Below, piece by piece: positions 15,630-19,287 of a DNA stretch of 19,287 bases; within the stretch, counting starts at the first letter, position 1, and every line of letters begins with the position of its first letter. Origin of the DNA: CAYSYM01 sp964435115 (GTDB lineage Bacteria; Chloroflexota; UBA6077; CF-72); NCBI GenBank assembly GCA_964435115.1, contig CAYSYM010000064.1, forward strand, positions 1 to 19,287, given 5' to 3'. The notes below the pieces were generated by a model, which worked only from the letters and a program-made list of their open reading frames with translations, ran no database searches and was not told the DNA's origin. Both the position numbers and the translations under genes were made by a program.

Positions 15630-17090
15630 GTGGCGACGCTCGCGCCCCGGTCCGCGGGGCGGACGCTCTTCCGGACCGAGGACTCCTGGGCCCTCTGGAA
15701 CGGCCTGCTCGTCTTCTTCCTGGCGCTCGCTGCCCTCGGGGGTCGCGACCTGCTCGGCTGGGCGGCGACGACGAACGTGTGGCTGGACCTCCCCCAGGCG
15801 CTGGCGCCCGCCTCCGCCGCCTACGCCGGCACGCCCGCCCTGCTCGGCCTCGTGGCGACCTACCTGTTCCTGCTCGCCCTGATGGCCCTTGGCGCCGCCA
15901 CCATCGGGCTGCACCTGTCCCGGTTCCTGGTCGGCTTCAGCGTGATCTTCTGGCTGAGCTACCTCTTCTACCTGCTCGGCAACTACGCCTACGTCGCCGC
16001 CACCCCGGACAAGCGCGCCGCCTTCAACATCCCCTGGTCGCTCGGCCTGACCGGCGAGATCGGCTATCTCTTCGCCCTGGTGGCCGGCCTCCTGCTCGGC
16101 AACCTCGCCCCGCCGGTCGCCCGCTTCCTGCGGGAGGCCAGCCGGCCCGAGTGGTACGTCAAGACGGCCATCGTCATCCTCGGCGCCTCGCTCGGCGTCC
16201 AGGCAGCCGGCGCGACGGGCACCGCGGCGTCGATCATCCTGCGCGGCTTCGCCGCCATCGTCGAGGCCTACCTGATCTACTGGGCCGTCGTCTACTTCGT
16301 CGCCCGCAAGCTCTTCAAGTTCAACCGGGAGTGGGCTGCTCCGCTCGCCTCGGGCATCTCCATCTGCGGTGTCTCCGCGGCCATCACCACCGGCGCCGCC
16401 ATCCGCGCCCGGCCGGTCGTACCCATCATGGTCTCCTCACTCGTCGTCGTCTTCGCCGTGGTCGAGATGCTGCTGCTGCCGCTGGCCGCCCAGACCTTCC
16501 TCTACGACCAGCCACTGGTGGCCGGCGCCTGGATGGGCCTGGCCGTCAAGACGGACGGCGCCGCCGTGGCCAGTGGCGCCATCGCCGACGCCCTCATCCG
16601 CGCCAAGGCCCTCGCGACGACGGGGGTGGCCTACAAGGAAGGCTGGGTCCTGCTGACGACCACGACGGTGAAGGTGTTCATCGACGTCTTCATCGGCGTC
16701 TGGGCTTTCATCCTCTCCCTCGTCTGGGCCTACGGCATCGAGAAACGCCCGGGGACCCGGGTGACGCTCCGCGAGACCTGGGACCGCTTCCCCAAGTTCG
16801 TGCTCGGCTACGTCGCCACCTTCGCCATCCTGTTCCTGGTGACCCTCGGGGCGCCCGACCTGCTGAAGGGCACCCGCACCGTCGCCGCCGAGAGCGGTGT
16901 CTTCCGCACCCTCTTCTTCGCCATGACCTTCTTCAGCATCGGCCTCGTCTCTAACTTCCGGGCGCTGCGGACGGAGGGGCTGGGCAAGCTGACCCTGGTG
17001 TACGTGGTGAGCCTGTTCGGCTTCATCATCTGGGTGGGCCTGGCCATCTCGTTCCTGTTCTTCGGCGGCGTGCTGCCGCCGGCCGCCTGA
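15630..17090 (+). CDS. YeiH-type membrane protein (UPF0324, putative sulfate/sulfite exporter), long form
   Basis: This 486-residue polytopic membrane protein has about a dozen hydrophobic segments. It resembles the YeiH/UPF0324 family, often called putative sulfate exporters, through WYVKTAIVILGASLGVQ, GISICGVSAAITTGAAI (about residues 245-261), the stretch AGAWMGLAVKTDGAAVASGA, and FFSIGLVSNFRAL near the C-terminus. Typical members have about 330-350 residues; this one has extra N-terminal spans and a longer loop near residues 360-400. The transported ion is unproven for the family. Position before a small membrane protein and a sulfite/nitrite reductase suggests export or import of a sulfur oxyanion such as sulfite. 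The start is GTG at 15630 without a clear ribosome binding site, so a slightly later start is possible. Confidence 0.8.
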   Translation: MATLAPRSAGRTLFRTEDSWALWNGLLVFFLALAALGGRDLLGWAATTNVWLDLPQALAPASAAYAGTPALLGLVATYLFLLALMALGAATIGLHLSRFLVGFSVIFWLSYLFYLLGNYAYVAATPDKRAAFNIPWSLGLTGEIGYLFALVAGLLLGNLAPPVARFLREASRPEWYVKTAIVILGASLGVQAAGATGTAASIILRGFAAIVEAYLIYWAVVYFVARKLFKFNREWAAPLASGISICGVSAAITTGAAIRARPVVPIMVSSLVVVFAVVEMLLLPLAAQTFLYDQPLVAGAWMGLAVKTDGAAVASGAIADALIRAKALATTGVAYKEGWVLLTTTTVKVFIDVFIGVWAFILSLVWAYGIEKRPGTRVTLRETWDRFPKFVLGYVATFAILFLVTLGAPDLLKGTRTVAAESGVFRTLFFAMTFFSIGLVSNFRALRTEGLGKLTLVYVVSLFGFIIWVGLAISFLFFGGVLPPAA

Positions 17091-17167
17091 TGCGCCCCTC
17101 CGTTCACGCCGCTCTCCGAGACTCGTCGGCCGCGCCGCCTCGAGCGGCCGACCAGGAGGTGCTCGCC

Positions 17168-17347
17168 ATGGCCACGCACGCGCCTGTGTCCAGAACTGAG
17201 CCGTCGCCCACCGTGCACGCCCGCGCCGCGGAGGAGCTGGCGCGGCTGCCCTACGAGCCGCTGTTGCCGGCCGAGATCAAGCTCATCGTGTCCAGCCTGG
17301 CGCTCGGCGTGGGCCTGCTCGTCGCCCTCGTGGGGGTCACGCGGTAG
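17168..17347 (+). CDS. Small single-span membrane protein, unknown function
   Basis: This 59-residue protein has a hydrophilic N-terminal half and one strong membrane segment near the C-terminus (IKLIVSSLALGVGLLVALVG), so it should be anchored in the inner membrane with a very short tail. ATG at 17168 is chosen because AGGAGG (17154-17159) stands 8 bases upstream; the frame is open further up, but without such a site. It lies between the YeiH-type gene and the reductase gene (4-base gap), so all three are probably one transcript. The family is not recognised. It might stabilise the transporter or tether the reductase to the membrane, but nothing in the sequence shows either. Confidence 0.72.
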   Translation: MATHAPVSRTEPSPTVHARAAEELARLPYEPLLPAEIKLIVSSLALGVGLLVALVGVTR

Positions 17348-17351
17348 CGCC

Positions 17352-18992
17352 GTGGCGGGCTTCCGGCCGGACCAGACCCCGCGTGAGGTCGTCGCCCAGG
17401 TCCAGCACGAGGCCGCCGGCGGCTGGGAGCCCGTGTGGGCGGCGCACGGTACCCTCGCCGTGGGCAAGCTCCGCCTGGCCGGCGTCTACGACGACCGGCA
17501 GGAGGGCTTCTTCATGCTCCGCGTCCGCGTCCCGGGTGGGCGGCTGACCTGGCGCCAGGCGCAGGTGCTCGGCGAGCTGGCCGAGGAGTACGCCCGCAAG
17601 CCGGTGCCCGACCTCGAGGGCCCGGAGCGGTTCGTCGAGCTCACGACGCGCCAGGACGTGCAGCTCCACTGGGTGCGGTTCGAGCACCTGCCGGCCATCT
17701 GGGCGCGCCTCGAGGCGGTCGGGCTCACCTCGCTCCAGGCCTGCGGCGATACCGCCCGCAACGTGACCGGCTGCCCGGTGGCGGGCGTCGACCCTGACGC
17801 GGCGCTAGACGCCTCCCCGGTGGTCGAGCAGGTGAACGCATGGGCGCTGGAGCACCCAGAGCTGACCGCCACGCTGCCTCGCAAGTTCAAGGTGGCGATC
17901 ACCGGCTGTCCGACCGACTGCATCGTGGCGCGGATTCATGATCTCGCCTTCACGCCGGCGCGGCGCGGCGGACGGCTCGGCTTCCACGTCTGGGCCGGCG
18001 GGGGGCTGAGCGACTCACCCCGCCTCGCCTCGTTCCTGGACCTCTTCGCCGCACCGGAGGACGTGGTGACGGTGGTGGACGCCAGCCTGCGGCTCTTCCG
18101 CGAGCTGGGCGACCCGGTGCACAAGGCGGTCAATCGCTTCCGGATCCTGGTCCACGAGCTGGGGCTCGAGCGCACCCGCGCCGAGCTGCTGCGGCGCCTT
18201 CCGGCGCCCCTCCCCGCGGCCGGCGAGGAGCTCTCGACCTGGGCCGCGTGCGACCACCTCGGCGTGCGCGCGCAGACCCAGCCGGGCCGGTCGTACGTCG
18301 GCCTGAGCGTCCCGGTGGGGCGGCTGGCGGGCGCGGAGCTCGCCGAGCTCGGACGGCTGGCGCGCGACTACGGGGACGGCGAGCTCCGGCTGACGCAGCG
18401 CCAGAACGCCATCCTGGCGGGCGTGGCGCACGAGCGCCTGGCCGCGCTGCGGCGGGAGCCCCTGCTGGCACGCCTGCGCCCGGAGCCTGACCCCTTCGAG
18501 CGGGCGGTGGTGGCGTGCACCAGCGCCCCGTTCTGCAAGTTCGGCATCTTCAACGTGAAGGAGCAGGGGGTGGAGCTGACCCGCTTCCTGCGGGCCGCGC
18601 TGCCGGCGGCCACGGCCCGGCGCCTGGATGACCTGCGCCTGCACGTCAGCGGCTGCAAGGCGGCCTGCGCCCAGATCCACGTCGGCCACCTGGGGTTCCG
18701 CGCGGCGCTCGCCCGCGACGAGCGCGGCGGCTACGCCGAGGCGTTCGATGTCGCGGTGGGCGGCGCGCCCGGCCGCGGGCGGCTGGCGCGCTGGGTAGCG
18801 CTCGAAGTGCCGGCGCCCAGGGCGCTCCAGGGCGTCGCCGACGTGCTCGCCGCGTTCGCAGCCGAATCCCGGCCAGCGGAGCCCCTGGACGTCTACCTGG
18901 AGCGCCTGCCTGAGGCGCGCCTGGGGGCGTTCTTCGGCGAGGAATCCACGCCTGACCCCGCCCCGCGGAACGGGCAGGTGCTCGACCGATGA
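17352..18992 (+). CDS. Siroheme [4Fe-4S] sulfite/nitrite reductase (ferredoxin-type NirA/Sir family)
   Basis: This 546-residue enzyme would reduce sulfite to sulfide (or nitrite to ammonia) with six electrons. The two ferredoxin-like halves of the family are visible: VPGGRLTWRQ with TTRQDVQLHWV in the first, and VPVGRLAGAEL with LTQRQNAIL in the second. Siroheme and anion-binding residues likely include R100, R136 in GDTARNVTGCP, and K178/K180 in RKFKV. The [4Fe-4S] ligands are C389 and C395 (CTSAPFC) and C435 and C439 (CKAAC). An additional GCPTDC occurs at 185-190. Start GTG at 17352 lies 4 bases after the small gene. The siroheme and thiosulfate genes nearby favour sulfite over nitrite. 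The following FrhB-like gene may supply its electrons. Confidence 0.92.
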   Translation: MAGFRPDQTPREVVAQVQHEAAGGWEPVWAAHGTLAVGKLRLAGVYDDRQEGFFMLRVRVPGGRLTWRQAQVLGELAEEYARKPVPDLEGPERFVELTTRQDVQLHWVRFEHLPAIWARLEAVGLTSLQACGDTARNVTGCPVAGVDPDAALDASPVVEQVNAWALEHPELTATLPRKFKVAITGCPTDCIVARIHDLAFTPARRGGRLGFHVWAGGGLSDSPRLASFLDLFAAPEDVVTVVDASLRLFRELGDPVHKAVNRFRILVHELGLERTRAELLRRLPAPLPAAGEELSTWAACDHLGVRAQTQPGRSYVGLSVPVGRLAGAELAELGRLARDYGDGELRLTQRQNAILAGVAHERLAALRREPLLARLRPEPDPFERAVVACTSAPFCKFGIFNVKEQGVELTRFLRAALPAATARRLDDLRLHVSGCKAACAQIHVGHLGFRAALARDERGGYAEAFDVAVGGAPGRGRLARWVALEVPAPRALQGVADVLAAFAAESRPAEPLDVYLERLPEARLGAFFGEESTPDPAPRNGQVLDR

Positions 18993-19002
18993 GGAGTGAT
19001 CG

Positions 19003-19287
19003 ATGGTGCTGATGGAGGCGCTCGCCGACCCGAGCCTGGACGTGCGCGACCGCGTGGCGGCTGCCAGCGGCATCCGCGAGTTTCCCGACAAGATCTGGTT
19101 CCACAAGCTCGCCGCGGCGGTGATCGACGCCGACCGCTGCGTGCGCTGCGGCACCTGCATCGCGGCCTGTCCGTCCAACTCCATCGGCGTGGCCACGGAT
19201 GGCCTGCCCACCCTCAATCCCATCTGCCCCGCCTGCGCGGCGTGCGCGGTCATCCGCGCCCGGCGCGCCGCCCCCACACACCGCCGC
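19003..19287 (+). CDS. FrhB/FpoF-like iron-sulfur protein (F420 hydrogenase/dehydrogenase beta subunit family), 3' end beyond window
   Basis: The first 95 residues are present; the gene runs off the window. After about 45 residues come DRCVRCGTCIAACP, a complete [4Fe-4S] motif, then SNSIGVATDGLPTL and CPACAACAVIRA. The spacing resembles the N-terminal ferredoxin part of FrhB, FpoF and the F420-dependent sulfite reductase Fsr, where a second cluster motif ends in CPR. Here the last Cys-Pro is replaced by Arg-Ala. Family members pass electrons between reduced F420 and a partner. The start at 19003 has GAGGAG (18991-18996) 6 bases upstream, directly after the reductase gene, so the two are co-transcribed. 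Another ferredoxin-like protein cannot be excluded because the FAD/F420 part is missing. Confidence 0.72.
   Translation, partial: MVLMEALADPSLDVRDRVAAASGIREFPDKIWFHKLAAAVIDADRCVRCGTCIAACPSNSIGVATDGLPTLNPICPACAACAVIRARRAAPTHRR

Overview
The window is very GC-rich with dense, often overlapping genes and standard bacterial signals (purine-rich ribosome binding sites, GTG starts, TGA stops). Both secreted proteins carry long Ala/Pro/Thr-rich linkers directly after the lipobox. Together with an F420-type iron-sulfur protein, this suggests a Chloroflexota-like bacterium (Thermomicrobia or a relative), possibly from a metagenome. This placement is inference; a GC-rich actinobacterium or another deep phylum is not excluded.

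Left edge (1-1830): a tyrosine recombinase gene points at the 3' end of a tRNA-Lys(CTT) gene. The gap between them holds several direct and inverted copies of a short sequence that also occurs in the tRNA. This looks like one end of an integrated element whose body would lie to the left of the window.

Middle left (1974-9473, minus strand): a seven-gene run reads RpiR-type regulator, AtuA-like protein (DUF1446), DUF4387 protein, peptide/nickel-type ABC binding lipoprotein, two permeases, and a C45-type Ntn hydrolase. Four of the junctions are 4-base ATGA/GTGA overlaps. A perfect 18-bp palindrome sits just upstream of the regulator. The most economical reading is import of an amide- or acyl-containing compound followed by catabolism; the substrate is unknown. 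No ABC ATPase is present. A GPH-type sugar/cation symporter gene lies upstream on the same strand.

Right half (11081-19287): a sulfur-handling region. A YeeE/TsuA-type thiosulfate transporter is followed by a TusA/YeeD-type sulfur carrier, then by a beta-propeller lipoprotein gene broken by two in-frame TGA codons. On the minus strand is a two-gene siroheme module (Met8-like dehydrogenase/chelatase and CobA-like methyltransferase). On the plus strand follow a long YeiH-type membrane protein, a 59-residue single-span membrane protein, a siroheme [4Fe-4S] sulfite/nitrite reductase, and the start of an FrhB/FpoF-like iron-sulfur protein cut by the window end. The reductase plus FrhB-like pair resembles an unfused version of the archaeal F420-dependent sulfite reductase and is the most interesting proposal here.
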